A DNA stretch of 64,000 nucleotides from Hymenobacter guriensis. GTDB taxonomy: Bacteria; Bacteroidota; Bacteroidia; Cytophagales; Hymenobacteraceae. Under the pieces are notes generated by a model. That model was given only the letters and a program-made list of their open reading frames with translations. It was not told where the DNA came from and ran no database searches. The stretch covers positions 186,001 to 250,000 of the forward strand of contig NZ_JADWYK010000002.1 in NCBI RefSeq assembly GCF_015773195.1. Direction: 5' to 3'. Positions within the stretch are counted from its first letter, which is position 1. Each line of letters opens with the position of its first letter. The position numbers and the translations under genes were made by a program. This document shows, piece by piece, positions 6,589 through 15,726 of this stretch.

Positions 6589-7713
6589 CTACTTATATAT
6601 TAATATCTGAGGCTTTCCATCGGCTTTGATATAGCCCCGATACATCCCCTCGGAGTTGAAGGGCATGGCCACGTTGCCCGCCGCATCCAGCGCAATCAGG
6701 CCTCCGTCGCCCCCCATTTGGCCCACTTTGTCGATGGTGGCCTGCGCGGCCTGCTGCACGGGCACGCGCTGGTATTCCACGCGGGCCGCCACGTCGCGCG
6801 CTACGGTAGCCCGGATGAAATACTCGCCCCAGCCGGTGCAGGATACCGCGCATGCACTGTTATCGGCATAGGTACCGGCCCCAATGATGGGCGCGTCGCC
6901 AACGCGGCCGTAGCGCTTGTTGGTCATACCGCCGGTGCTCGTGGCAGCGGCCAGGTTGCCGTACTGATCGAGGGCCACGGCGCCTACGGTACCGTATTTT
7001 TTGCCTTCGGTAAAGATGTTTTCCGTGGCGCCGGTAGGCTGACGGCCGTTCCTGAGCTTTAGCTTGGTTTTCTTCGGTAGGGCCGCGGGCTTGGTAGGGG
7101 CATTGAGCTCATCAGGCGTACCCGCGCTTTTTTCAGCCTGTAGGGCTTTTTGTAACTGCTGATAGCGGGCCTCAGTGTAGAAATATTCGGGTGACACTAT
7201 TTCCAGGCCTTTCTCGCGAGCAAACAATTCGGCCCCGGCACCCGTCAGCATCACGTGCTCCGACTTTTCCATCACGGCCCGCGCGGCGCTGATGGGGTTG
7301 CGCACTATCGTTACGCCCGCTACTGAGCCGGCCTTCAGCGTGCGCCCATCCATAATGGAGGCATCCAGCTCATTGCGTCCTTCGTGGGTGAACACGGCCC
7401 CTTTGCCGGCATTGAACAGGGGCGAGTCTTCCATGAAGCGCACGGTGGCTTCTACGGCATCGAGCGAGGTACCGCCCTTTTTCAGAATAGCGTAGCCAAT
7501 CTGCAGGGCTTTGTTTAGCGCCTCCTGGTAGGCTTTTTCCTTCTCAGGAGTCATCAGGGCCCGCGTGATGGTACCCGCCCCGCCGTGAATGACCAGCGTG
7601 ATGCGGCCGGCATCAACTGCCGGCGTAGCAACTGGCGTGGAGGCAGCTACCTGGGCCATTAGCGGGCCGCAAGTCAGCAACAAGCCCGAGAGAAGTACGA
7701 AGAGCTTTTTCAT
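6589..7713 (-). CDS. Isoaspartyl peptidase / L-asparaginase (Ntn hydrolase), exported
   Basis: The 374-residue precursor begins with a signal peptide (MKKLFVLLSGLLLTCGPLMAQ). The N-terminal 'LVIHGGAGTI' is typical of plant-type asparaginases. The nucleophile generated by autocleavage is T242 in 'GTVGAVALDQYGNLAAATSTGG', and the glycine-rich substrate loop 'GRVGDAPIIGAGTYAD' follows. The region before the cleavage site is Lys/Pro-rich and somewhat long. It cleaves beta-aspartyl dipeptides and/or asparagine, probably in the periplasm. The start at 7713 was chosen because the signal peptide begins there. Confidence 0.93.
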   Translation of the reverse strand: MKKLFVLLSGLLLTCGPLMAQVAASTPVATPAVDAGRITLVIHGGAGTITRALMTPEKEKAYQEALNKALQIGYAILKKGGTSLDAVEATVRFMEDSPLFNAGKGAVFTHEGRNELDASIMDGRTLKAGSVAGVTIVRNPISAARAVMEKSEHVMLTGAGAELFAREKGLEIVSPEYFYTEARYQQLQKALQAEKSAGTPDELNAPTKPAALPKKTKLKLRNGRQPTGATENIFTEGKKYGTVGAVALDQYGNLAAATSTGGMTNKRYGRVGDAPIIGAGTYADNSACAVSCTGWGEYFIRATVARDVAARVEYQRVPVQQAAQATIDKVGQMGGDGGLIALDAAGNVAMPFNSEGMYRGYIKADGKPQILIYK

Positions 7714-7810
7714 GACAAACGCAAAATGGGAGCAGACGAAAAAGGGCAACCCGCCCGGCAGCTAACGGCCCGGCGGGTTGTGCAAGGTACGGGCTGCGCG
7801 GAAATGGGCG

Positions 7811-10003
7811 CTAGCGCGTGGCTATCGGTTGGTTTTGCTGGCGGTAGCGGGCCAGGCCAGCATCCAGGAATTGTAGGAATTTGGTGGCATCGGCCTCATA
7901 CGCTACTGGCGGAGCCAGCACGTGCGCTAGGTCAGTTGGGGCGTTGGGGTCGAGCAGCACGTAGTAGGGCTGGGCATTCACGTTGAAGCCCGTGAGCTGC
8001 AGATCGGCATTTTTCTTGCCCAGCGTGGTTTTCTGCTTGTTGTCGTGGCGGGATACATACCACTCTGCCTGGGGCAGCTCGGTTTTATCATCCACGTACA
8101 GGGCCACCACTACAAAGTCTTCGCGCAGGCGCTTGAGCACCTGCGGGTCGCGCCACACCGTAGCTTCCATCTTGCGGCAGTTGACGCAGGCGTGGCCGGT
8201 GAAATCAATAAACAGGGGCTTACCGGCGGCCCGGGCGCAGCGCTTGGCCTGCTCCAGGTCGAAATAGCCCGGCAGGTTGTGCGGCAACTCCAGAAACCCG
8301 GCGTAGCGCGGGGCTTCGCATTGGCTGTTGATAGTAGCCAGAGCCGGAGCGGCCGGAGCGGCCCCGGCCAGCGTGAAGTCGTGGCGGCTCTGGGGGGGCA
8401 GGTAGCCGGCCAGCAGCGGCAGCGGTGCGCCAAACAGACCTGGCACCAAGTACGTCATGAAGCTGAACGCCAGCACGGCCATCAGCAGCCGGCCCACGCT
8501 CAGGTGCGGCAGGTCGGAATCGTGGGAAAGCTTGAAGCGGCCCAGCAGGTACAGCCCCAGCAGGCCGGAAAGGGTAATCCAGAGGACCAGGTAAAGGTCG
8601 CGCGAAAGCAAATTCCAGTGATAGGCCAGGTCAGCCATGCTCAGAAATTTCAGCGCCAGCATCAGCTCCACGAAGCCCAACACCACCTTCACGGTGTTGA
8701 GCCAGCCACCTGAGCGGGGCAGGTTTTTCAGCCAGGCCGGAAAAATGGCAAACAGCGTGAAGGGCAGCGCGAAGGCCAGGGAAAAGCCCAGCATGCCCAC
8801 AATGGGCGTCAGCCGCTCGCCCTGGGCCGCTAGGCTGAGGATAGTAGCTACGATGGGCCCCGTGCAGGAAAACGACACGACTACCAGTGTGAGAGCCATG
8901 AAGAAGATGCCGCCCCAGCCGCCCTTATCAGCCTGCGCGTCAATTTTATTGACCATGCCGTGGGGCAGGGTGATTTCGAACAGCCCCAGAAATGACAACC
9001 CGAACACCACGAACACCACGAAGAAAATAAGGTTGGGCAGCCAGTGCGTGCTGATCAGGTTGAGGCCATCGGCCCCGGCCAGCACTGTCACCAGCAAGCC
9101 CACCACCACATAAATAAAGATGATGGACAAGCCGTAGACCATAGCTTTGAGGATGCCCTGCTGCCGTGTGCCGCCCCCACTGGTAAAGAAGGAAACCGTC
9201 ATCGGAATCAGCGGAAACACGCAGGGCGTCACCAGCGCCAGTAGCCCCGATACAAAGGCGGCTAAAGCAAAGCTCCACAAGCTAGTAGCCGGGGCCGCAG
9301 CTGCGGCAGTTTGAGCTACCGTAGCCGCCGTTGTGGCCGGGGCTTCCGTAACAACAGTATCGGTGGGCACTACGCTGGGCACAGCAGCCAAAGATGCGGT
9401 GGCCGTATCGGCAGGGGTAGCCGGGCTGACGGCCGCAGCTGCCGGAGAAGCCTCAGACGCCGTGGCAGCGGCAACAGGCGTAGCGGCGGCCGTAGTAGGT
9501 GGTGCCGCGGCCGTGCCCGTTACCTCAATCGGGCCGAAGCTCAGGCTTTGCTCGCCGGGAATGCAGCGGCCATCTACATCGGTGCAGGTCTGAAACTCCG
9601 TCTCGGCTTTGATGATGAGGGTGCCGGGCTGGAGCAGGCGAATGCGCTGCCGGATCTGGCCGGTCCCCTCGAAGTACGTGACGTCGCCTTTGAACACGTC
9701 GTCGTACTTCTTTTTGCTGTTGATAGACTTGGGCTTGCCCACCAGCTCGTACGCGGGACTTTTAGCGAAAGTGAAGGTGAAAACCGTGGGGCCCAGGTCG
9801 GGGTCGAAGTCGGTGGCGTAGAGGTGCCACTTCTCGTCGATGCGGGCATTCACAATCAGGTCCAGCTCCTCCCCCACCCGGCCCGACGATTGGCTGACGG
9901 AACTGGTGAGCCTGGACGGCGTGAGCACCTGCGCCGCAGCGGTATTGGCCAGCAAAACCAGCAGCAGAAGCGGTGAAAGCAAAAATTTAACAACAGCAGA
10001 CAT
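7811..10003 (-). CDS. dsbD: Thiol:disulfide interchange protein DsbD-like
   Basis: The 730-residue membrane protein passes electrons from cytosolic thioredoxin to the periplasm. It has a signal peptide (residues 1-25), an N-terminal periplasmic domain (about 30-160), an unusually long Ala/Pro/Thr-rich linker (about 165-235), and an eight-helix DsbD/CcdA transmembrane domain (about 245-560, with 'VTPCVFPLIPMTVSFF' and 'CTGPIVATILSLA'). It ends in a thioredoxin-like domain with the CVNC redox motif ('TGHACVNCRKMEATVW'). The cysteines of all three modules appear present. I chose the ATG at 10003 because it starts the signal peptide. Confidence 0.93.
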   Translation of the reverse strand: MSAVVKFLLSPLLLLVLLANTAAAQVLTPSRLTSSVSQSSGRVGEELDLIVNARIDEKWHLYATDFDPDLGPTVFTFTFAKSPAYELVGKPKSINSKKKYDDVFKGDVTYFEGTGQIRQRIRLLQPGTLIIKAETEFQTCTDVDGRCIPGEQSLSFGPIEVTGTAAAPPTTAAATPVAAATASEASPAAAAVSPATPADTATASLAAVPSVVPTDTVVTEAPATTAATVAQTAAAAAPATSLWSFALAAFVSGLLALVTPCVFPLIPMTVSFFTSGGGTRQQGILKAMVYGLSIIFIYVVVGLLVTVLAGADGLNLISTHWLPNLIFFVVFVVFGLSFLGLFEITLPHGMVNKIDAQADKGGWGGIFFMALTLVVVSFSCTGPIVATILSLAAQGERLTPIVGMLGFSLAFALPFTLFAIFPAWLKNLPRSGGWLNTVKVVLGFVELMLALKFLSMADLAYHWNLLSRDLYLVLWITLSGLLGLYLLGRFKLSHDSDLPHLSVGRLLMAVLAFSFMTYLVPGLFGAPLPLLAGYLPPQSRHDFTLAGAAPAAPALATINSQCEAPRYAGFLELPHNLPGYFDLEQAKRCARAAGKPLFIDFTGHACVNCRKMEATVWRDPQVLKRLREDFVVVALYVDDKTELPQAEWYVSRHDNKQKTTLGKKNADLQLTGFNVNAQPYYVLLDPNAPTDLAHVLAPPVAYEADATKFLQFLDAGLARYRQQNQPIATR

Positions 10004-10165
10004 ACAGCGAAAGCAAAAGCAGCGCACCAATGGGATGCGTACCTAAACAAAGGTCAGCAAGAAGTAGCACAATTTTTTAGGGGAGGTTGCAGGGCCTGGT
10101 GCCCCTTTTTGCGCAACAACAGCCCTCATACAGCGGCGGGGCCCAACCGCTTGCCTATATTCTCG

Positions 10166-10173
10166 TACTTTTG
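10166..10173 (+). promoter_or_regulatory. -7 element of the CNNM/CBS gene
   Basis: TACTTTTG matches TAnnTTTG and lies 46 bases before the ATG at 10220. Confidence 0.4.
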
Positions 10174-10219
10174 TGCTACATATGGATACTGAGCCGCGTG
10201 AGCCACAGTGTCCGAACCT

Positions 10220-11551
10220 ATGGCCTTAAACATCTTACTTACCGTTCTGCTCGTGTTGCTGAACGGATTTTTTGTGGCAGCGGAGTTTGCTTTCGTTAAA
10301 GTCCGCATCTCTCAGATTGACATCAAGGCCCAGGGCGGCAACCGGCTGGCCAAGCTCGTGCAGAATATGCTGCACGACCTGAATTATTACTTATCGGCCA
10401 CGCAGCTCGGCATTACGCTGGCTTCATTGGCGCTGGGCTGGATTGGGGAAAGCGTGGTAGCCGAAGTAGTTATGGCCTTGCTGCACCAGTTCAACATCAC
10501 CTTGGAGCCAAACACCGTCCACCAGATTTCGCTGGTTACCTCCTTCTCCATCATCACGGTGCTGCACATTGTGCTGGGCGAGCAGGCCCCGAAAGTGCTG
10601 GCCATTCAGAAGCCCGAAAATGTGAGCCTGGCTATTGCCATACCGCTGCGGGCATTTGCCTTCGTCATGTTTCCGCTGATTTGGCTGCTCGACCGGCTTT
10701 CCAACATCGTAGCGGGCTTTTTTGGCGGTCAGGCCACCCACGGCTCCGACGCCCACTCCGCCGACGAGCTGCGCCTGCTGCTGGATCAAAGCAAGCAAAG
10801 CGGCGAAATTCAGGACTCGGAGCACGAGCTGATTGAAAACGTATTCGAGTTTAACGACCGGATGGTAAAGCAGATTATGGTGCCGCGCACCAAGATTTCG
10901 GCCATCGACGTGAACACGCCCCAGGATGGGATTCTGGAGATGGTGTACAACGAAGGATTTTCGCGCATTCCCGTTTTCGAGGGCAACATCGATAACATCA
11001 TTGGGGTGCTTTACGTGAAGGACTTGCTGCAGATCATCCGGCGCAACGAGGCCATTGAGCTGGCCAAGATCATGCGGCCAGCCTACTTCGTACCCGAAAC
11101 CAAAAAGATCAACCGGCTGCTGCGCCAGTTCCAGCGCAAGCACACCCATATGGCCATTGTCTCCGACGAGTTTGGCGGTGTCTCTGGTATTGTCACCATC
11201 GAAGACATTATGGAGGAGCTGGTAGGCGAAATCCAGGATGAGTACGACAACGAAATACCGGCCGTGGAGAAGATTTCGCCCACCGAGTTTCGGGTGAACT
11301 CCGCTACGGCCATTTCCGACGTGAACGAATACCTGCCGTATCCCCTGCCCGAGGGCGAAGACTACGAAACCGTAGGCGGCCTGCTCAACCTGATTTACGG
11401 CAACATTCCGGAAGTGGGCGACGTGGCCGTGCTCGACAACTACGAGTTTCGGGTGCTCCAACGCTCCCGCCGCGCGGTGGAGCTGGTGCAGCTCCGTGTG
11501 ACTTCTGCCGATGAGCGGGAGAGCGGGTTCGAGGAAATCTTGGAGGGCTAG
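10220..11551 (+). CDS. Hemolysin family protein: CNNM transmembrane, CBS pair, CorC/HlyC domain
   Basis: The 443-residue inner-membrane protein has a CNNM domain (about 1-190, four hydrophobic segments, 'LLTVLLVLLNGFFVAAEFAFV'). The CBS pair (about 205-330) contains 'MVKQIMVPRTKISAIDV' and 'HMAIVSDEFGGVSGIVTIEDIMEELVGEI'. The C-terminal transporter-associated domain (about 345-430) contains 'YETVGGLLNLIYGNIPEVGD'. Family members act in Mg/Co homeostasis; the hemolysin name is historical. An in-frame GTG at 10208 would add four residues. Confidence 0.93.
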   Translation: MALNILLTVLLVLLNGFFVAAEFAFVKVRISQIDIKAQGGNRLAKLVQNMLHDLNYYLSATQLGITLASLALGWIGESVVAEVVMALLHQFNITLEPNTVHQISLVTSFSIITVLHIVLGEQAPKVLAIQKPENVSLAIAIPLRAFAFVMFPLIWLLDRLSNIVAGFFGGQATHGSDAHSADELRLLLDQSKQSGEIQDSEHELIENVFEFNDRMVKQIMVPRTKISAIDVNTPQDGILEMVYNEGFSRIPVFEGNIDNIIGVLYVKDLLQIIRRNEAIELAKIMRPAYFVPETKKINRLLRQFQRKHTHMAIVSDEFGGVSGIVTIEDIMEELVGEIQDEYDNEIPAVEKISPTEFRVNSATAISDVNEYLPYPLPEGEDYETVGGLLNLIYGNIPEVGDVAVLDNYEFRVLQRSRRAVELVQLRVTSADERESGFEEILEG

Positions 11552-11569
11552 CTGTTTCCTTATCTTAAC

Positions 11570-11600
11570 AAAAGCCCGGCTGAACCCAGCTGGGCTTTTT
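11570..11600. terminator. Terminator between convergent genes
   Basis: AAAAGCCCgGCTG pairs with CAGCtGGGCTTTT with T runs on both sides. It serves the CNNM/CBS gene and probably the carbonic anhydrase gene. Confidence 0.75.
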
Positions 11601-11615
11601 GTTGGTCTTTTCTAG

Positions 11616-12128
11616 TTACTTCAGCCAGCTGGCGTAGAGCACGTAATTGTCGGCAGTGCGGGCTAGGGCGGCGCGCTGTTTTTCCGTTACGGGCTTGATG
11701 CGCCGGGCCGGTACGCCGGCGTACAGGTAGCCCGGCTCACACTGGGTGTTTTCCAGCACAACCGTGCCGGCCGCAATAATGCAGCCCGTACCCACCACCG
11801 CGTGGTCCATGATAATAGCGCCCATGCCCACCAGCACATCGTCCTCCAGGGTACAGCCGTGCACAATGGCCCGGTGCCCGATGCTTACCCGGGAGCCAAT
11901 GGTAGTGGACGCCCGCTGATAGGCACAATGAATGATAGCGCCGTCCTGCACGTTGGTTTTGTCGCCGATGCGGATGCTGTTCACGTCGCCGCGAATGACG
12001 GCCGTAAACCACACGGTACAGCTGTGGCCCATCACCACGTCGCCAACGATGGTGGCATTATCGGCCAGAAAGCAGTCGGAACCAAACTGCGGCAAAACCC
12101 CGTGAACGGGCAGAATAAGAGCAGGCAT
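11616..12128 (-). CDS. Gamma-class carbonic anhydrase family protein
   Basis: The 170-residue left-handed beta-helix is built of hexapeptide repeats ('ATIVGDVVMGHSCTVWFTAV', 'IGDKTNVQDGAIIHCAY', 'IGSRVSIGHRAIVHGCTL'). The three zinc-ligand histidine positions are filled in 'IIHCAY' and 'GHRAIVHGC'. The length fits the YrdA/PaaY type, cytosolic trimers with a metal at the subunit interface. Whether it hydrates CO2 or acts on another substrate cannot be told. It is followed upstream by an AATGTG-type repeat tract. Confidence 0.93.
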   Translation of the reverse strand: MPALILPVHGVLPQFGSDCFLADNATIVGDVVMGHSCTVWFTAVIRGDVNSIRIGDKTNVQDGAIIHCAYQRASTTIGSRVSIGHRAIVHGCTLEDDVLVGMGAIIMDHAVVGTGCIIAAGTVVLENTQCEPGYLYAGVPARRIKPVTEKQRAALARTADNYVLYASWLK

Positions 12129-12142
12129 GGAGGGAATAGGGG

Positions 12143-12176
12143 AATGTGCTAATGTGGAATGAATGTGGAAAATGTG
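12143..12176. repeat. Four copies of AATGTG in a short tract
   Basis: AATGTG occurs at 12143, 12151, 12162 and 12171, with CT or GG after it. The same motif forms a tract at 52772-52812, also just outside a coding region. Confidence 0.55.
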
Positions 12177-12241
12177 CTAAATACTGTTCTTGCGAAGAAG
12201 CGCAATGAAGTAATACCCTTGTTTTGTAGCTCACCTTTACC

Positions 12242-13225
12242 TCAACGCGCCAGCATCCGTTTCCAAGTGCCTTTTTCCCAGTTGTACTTGAGCGTGCTGG
12301 GCAGGGCCTGCCAGAAGTACTTGCTGGTTTCGACGGCGAAGCTGGGCTGCATGTAGCAGTTGATGGTGCAGCCTTCGCACTGGGGCAGACGGCCCTCCAG
12401 CGCAGCCAACTGCTGCACTTCGGTTGACTGGTACAGCTCGCGCAGCTTACCCCCGATGGGAAACTTCCGCTCGCCCAGGTGGTAGCAGGGCAGCACCAGC
12501 TCGTTGCTGGGCGAAATAACCAGCGTAGTACTGGCGGCCCGGCATACGGGCGCGGCCACGTGGTTTCCGCCGTCGCGGCGCAGCTGTATGAAGGCTTCAT
12601 TCAGGTACACGCCTTTGCGCCGGCCAAAGGCGGTGAGGTAATCCAGCTCCTCAGCAGTAAGCTGCTCGCCGGTGGCCACGCTGTTGTACTCGAAAGCCGG
12701 ATTCAGAATCAGTACCAGCTGATTGGGCTGGGTGATTTCCTGGTATACCTTTTCCAGGTCGTGAATATTCTCCCGGAACACGGTAAACAGGATATCGGGC
12801 CGCTCACCCAGTTCCCGCGCCACCCGAATGCTTTCGAGCACGAAATCGTAACAGGCCACGCCACGGCCTTTATCGTGCACGTCCTTTTCGGATGCGTCCA
12901 GCGAGAAGTGCAGCATATCCACCTTGCCGCGCAGCCTTTCGGCGTACTTGGGGTAAAGCAGGCAGTTGGTGGTGAGCGTGGTGATGAAGCCCATGTCGTG
13001 CGCCAGCCCCACGAACTCGTGGATCTGGCGGTGCAACAGCGGCTCCCCGCCCGTAAAATCCACCACCGAAACGCCCAGTGCCTTCAGGTCGCGCAGGTTT
13101 TGGGCTACATCGTCGAGCTGGATGTAGGGGGAAGGCTTCTCCCAGATGTCGCAGAACGAGCACCGCGCATTGCACCGGTACGTGACATAGTAATTGCACA
13201 GAACCGGATGACGAACCAGACGCAT
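12242..13225 (-). CDS. Radical SAM/SPASM domain protein
   Basis: The 327-residue enzyme binds a 4Fe-4S cluster through C18, C22 and C25 ('CNARCSFC'), followed by an SAM-binding 'FTGGEPLLH' loop. The C-terminus has a SPASM/twitch-like cysteine set (C in 'APVCRAA', 'LPCYHLG' and 'CEGCTINCYMQP'). Radical SAM/SPASM proteins include peptide maturases and anaerobic sulfatase-maturing enzymes. No precursor peptide is visible next to it, so the substrate is unknown. A -7 element (TACTTTTG, minus strand, 13229-13236) lies against the ATG at 13225, so that start may be leaderless. Confidence 0.9.
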   Translation of the reverse strand: MRLVRHPVLCNYYVTYRCNARCSFCDIWEKPSPYIQLDDVAQNLRDLKALGVSVVDFTGGEPLLHRQIHEFVGLAHDMGFITTLTTNCLLYPKYAERLRGKVDMLHFSLDASEKDVHDKGRGVACYDFVLESIRVARELGERPDILFTVFRENIHDLEKVYQEITQPNQLVLILNPAFEYNSVATGEQLTAEELDYLTAFGRRKGVYLNEAFIQLRRDGGNHVAAPVCRAASTTLVISPSNELVLPCYHLGERKFPIGGKLRELYQSTEVQQLAALEGRLPQCEGCTINCYMQPSFAVETSKYFWQALPSTLKYNWEKGTWKRMLAR

Positions 13226-13228
13226 AAC

Positions 13229-13236
13229 CAAAAGTA
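13229..13236 (-). promoter_or_regulatory. -7 element of the radical SAM gene
   Basis: CAAAAGTA on the plus strand reads TACTTTTG on the minus strand. It ends 3 bases before the ATG at 13225 and overlaps an in-frame upstream ATG, which argues for the downstream start. Confidence 0.45.
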
Positions 13237-13385
13237 CACTATATGCTGATGGAGCTAACGCTTATATGCTGCAGCGTCGATCTATTCATTTGCAGACCGG
13301 GCTTGGTTGAAACCATGGTAATGCAACCTTTTTCCGCCTAAGAAGCCTCCTTCGTGTATCTCAACCAACGTAGATTCCACTTGTT

Positions 13386-13874
13386 ATGAAAGCTTCAATC
13401 GTACTGGTCGTATTGGGCACCTCTGGACTGTTTTCCTGCGCAAAAGACAACCCGGAAAAAGCCCTCACACTCGAAAACAGCACGGTGCTGTTTGGCTCTT
13501 ACTATGATGAATGCGGTGGTGAGCAGTGCATCGAGATTTATAAACTAGATACAGTTACTCAGTCATTATCCGAAGACACCAAAGACGATTACCCGACAAG
13601 CGCCTCGCCATATGACGGCACCTATGTAGCCCGGACCACGGCCGAATTCGACGCGGTGAAAGATCTGGTCCAACAAATTCCTCTTACTCTTCTTGCCAAG
13701 GAGGGTGTAGTAATTGGCCAACCCGATGCCGGTGACTGGGGCGGCTATTACCTGGAGGTACAGAACGGTGAAGAACGTCGGTATTGGCTTATTGATACCA
13801 AAAAAGAGAACCTCCCGGCTTACCTCCACTCCTTTACCGACGTTTTACGTGCCCGGCTTAATCAGCTCCAGTAA
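13386..13874 (+). CDS. Hypothetical lipoprotein
   Basis: The 162-residue protein has a lipoprotein signal with lipobox LFSC, so the mature protein begins at C19. The mature part has a 'DECGGEQCIEIYKLD' segment and a central 'DAGDWGGYYLEVQNGEERRYWLIDTKKENLP' stretch and appears to be a single small globular domain. I do not recognise the family. It is convergent with endonuclease III, with about 11 bp between the stops. It is probably anchored in the outer or inner membrane. Confidence 0.75.
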   Translation: MKASIVLVVLGTSGLFSCAKDNPEKALTLENSTVLFGSYYDECGGEQCIEIYKLDTVTQSLSEDTKDDYPTSASPYDGTYVARTTAEFDAVKDLVQQIPLTLLAKEGVVIGQPDAGDWGGYYLEVQNGEERRYWLIDTKKENLPAYLHSFTDVLRARLNQLQ

Positions 13875-13885
13875 TACCAGCGGTA

Positions 13886-14644
13886 TTAATGCAGCTTTTC
13901 GCCCAGCCACTGCGTGGGCGTAGAGGCCAGCGCGGCCACATCAGCGGGGCCATAATGCTCCAGGTAGTAGTTGCAGAAGCCTTTCAGCGGGCAGCGCGGA
14001 CAGTCGGGCTTGGCAAAAAAGCAGATGTGCTGGCCCAGCCAGTAGTTGTGCTTGTGAAAGTTGAGCAGCCCGGCCGCATCCTTCGGGAGCAGTTCCAACA
14101 GTACGTGGTGCGCCTTTTCAGTTGAAACCTTCGGGCCGATCATGCCTACGCGCTGGGCCACGCGGTGCACGTGCGTATCTACGGGCAGCACCGGCTTCTG
14201 AAAGTTAAACAGCAACACCAAGGAAGCCGTTTTCAGCCCGATGCCGGGCATATCAGTCAGCCACGCCAGCCCTTTTTCCACCGGCCAGTCAGCCAGGAAA
14301 TCCAGCGTAAACTCGCCCTGCTCGGCCTTGATGCGGCGCAGGATTTCCTGAATACGCGGAGCCTGCGTATCGGGCCAGCGCGTGGTGCGGATAGCATGGG
14401 CCAATTCGGCCGTGGGTGCCTGTAGTACGCCTTCCCAGTCGCCAAAGGTTTCCAGCATCCGGTTGTAGGCCAGCTCTTCGTCGCGGTGCGTGGTGCGGTG
14501 CGACAGCACGGTGCTGATGAGCTCCCGCATGGGCGTACGGCGCGGAGTGGCATCGAGCACGCCATAAAAAGCATTCAGCAGCAGATGGTCCTGCCAAGCT
14601 TTTTCGGCGGGCGTAGCGGTGTAGGTAACGGTAGGCTCGGGCAT
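13886..14644 (-). CDS. nth: Endonuclease III-like DNA glycosylase/AP lyase
   Basis: The 252-residue protein carries the helix-hairpin-helix 'LTDMPGIGLKTASLVLLF' with the catalytic lysine, the following 'PVDTHVHRVAQRVG' with the catalytic aspartate, and a C-terminal 4Fe-4S loop of spacing C-x6-C-x2-C-x5-C ('CFFAKPDCPRCPLKGFC'). It removes oxidised pyrimidines in base excision repair. The first motif reads 'LSHRTTHRD' rather than the classical 'LSAQTTD', so it belongs to a divergent Nth branch. The ATG at 14644 was chosen; the longer frame has no family similarity. Confidence 0.9.
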   Translation of the reverse strand: MPEPTVTYTATPAEKAWQDHLLLNAFYGVLDATPRRTPMRELISTVLSHRTTHRDEELAYNRMLETFGDWEGVLQAPTAELAHAIRTTRWPDTQAPRIQEILRRIKAEQGEFTLDFLADWPVEKGLAWLTDMPGIGLKTASLVLLFNFQKPVLPVDTHVHRVAQRVGMIGPKVSTEKAHHVLLELLPKDAAGLLNFHKHNYWLGQHICFFAKPDCPRCPLKGFCNYYLEHYGPADVAALASTPTQWLGEKLH

Positions 14645-14767
14645 ACAGTGTGTACCTCCACCCGGCCGCGCAAGTTGCACCGCCGTTGCGCCGGCCACAC
14701 AAAAAATCCGGCGGCACCACGTGGGCACCGCCGGATTGCGGAAGAGAAACTGATAAATGCAGCTGGC

Positions 14768-15475
14768 TTAGATGTCGCCGCGCTCGGCTGCTTTTTTCAG
14801 CTTCTCATTGGCATAGATGGCAATTTCTACGCGGCGGTTGGCCTGGCGGCCTTCCAGCGTCGAGTTATCAGCAATGGGCTGGCGGGAGCCGTAACCATTC
14901 ACGGTGAAGCGCGAGGCATCTACGCCCTGCTGCTGCGTGTAGTTGGCCACCGACTGCGCCCGACGAATCGAGAGGGGGTTGTTGATGGCGTCGTTACCGC
15001 TGATATCGGTGTGGCCTTCCACCAGCACGTTGGTGTCGCCGTACTTCACCAGGGTTTTGGCCAGCTCCGCAATGTTCTGCTGGGCCGTGGCCGTCAGCTC
15101 CGACGAGTTTTTGGCGAACAGAATGCCTGAGTTGAAGGTAATCTTGATGCCTTCACCCACGCGCTCAACGGTAGCTCCGGCCATTTCGCGGCGCAGCTCT
15201 TCGGCCTGCTTGTCCATACGGCGGCCGATGAGGGCGCCCCCGGCCCCACCCACGGCGGCCCCGATAATGGCGCCTTTGGCAGTGCCTTTTTTACCGCCGA
15301 TTACCCGGCCCAGCACAGCACCACCAGCTGCCCCGCCGAGGCCACCGATTACGGCGCCTTTAGCCGTCTTGCTCCAGGGTTTTTTAGTGGTAGTTTGGGC
15401 CTGCGAAGAAACAGTACCGGCCAGCAGCATCACAAAGGCCAGCAACAGGGTGAAAGAAGATTGGAGAGTTTTCAT
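14768..15475 (-). CDS. OmpA-family protein with glycine-zipper domain (copy 1)
   Basis: The 235-residue secreted protein has a signal peptide (to about SSQAQ, residue 27), a glycine zipper ('GAVIGGLGGAAGGAVLGRVIGG', about 40-85) and a C-terminal OmpA peptidoglycan-binding domain (about 105-225, 'VLVEGHTDISGNDAINNPLSIRRAQSVANY', 'NRRVEIAIYANEKLKKAAE'). The Asp and Arg that bind diaminopimelate are present. It anchors the outer membrane to peptidoglycan. The next gene upstream (15727) is a clear paralogue, but this copy lacks a lipobox. Confidence 0.9.
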   Translation of the reverse strand: MKTLQSSFTLLLAFVMLLAGTVSSQAQTTTKKPWSKTAKGAVIGGLGGAAGGAVLGRVIGGKKGTAKGAIIGAAVGGAGGALIGRRMDKQAEELRREMAGATVERVGEGIKITFNSGILFAKNSSELTATAQQNIAELAKTLVKYGDTNVLVEGHTDISGNDAINNPLSIRRAQSVANYTQQQGVDASRFTVNGYGSRQPIADNSTLEGRQANRRVEIAIYANEKLKKAAERGDI

Positions 15476-15668
15476 GGGAAGGAATGGTTTTGTTCAGGAA
15501 AGAAAAGCAGCACCTTGGCAATGCCTGCTGAAGAGCCGTTTGCAACCACCTTGCCAAAAGCATTATATCAGGTTGCGTTTCCCATAAAAACCCTTTTTAT
15601 AAACGCCAAAGGCATTTTTCAAGGAAATATCTTCTTACTCATTAAGGATCAGTTTCCAGGACAGTGCA

Positions 15669-15702
15669 TAAAAAAAGCCGCCCATCTGGGCGGCTTTTTT
15701 TA
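15669..15702 (-). terminator. Terminator of OmpA copy 2
   Basis: AAAAAAAGCCGCCC pairs with GGGCGGCTTTTTTT around ATCT. It separates the two paralogues, so copy 1 must have its own promoter. Confidence 0.85.
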
Positions 15703-15726
15703 TGGATTATTGCGGCGAAAAGCGAA

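Noticed and set aside
10424..11461. 345-codon open frame on the minus strand opposite the CNNM/CBS gene
   Set aside because: Antisense shadow. The plus-strand product has a complete, well-known domain order.
12143..12176. CRISPR-like repeat tract
   Set aside because: The units are 6 to 8 bases with no unique spacers, and no cas genes are present.
12242..13225. Radical SAM gene as maturase of a ribosomal peptide
   Set aside because: No small precursor gene lies next to it. The repeat peptide at 39670 is far away and has no link beyond being in the same window.
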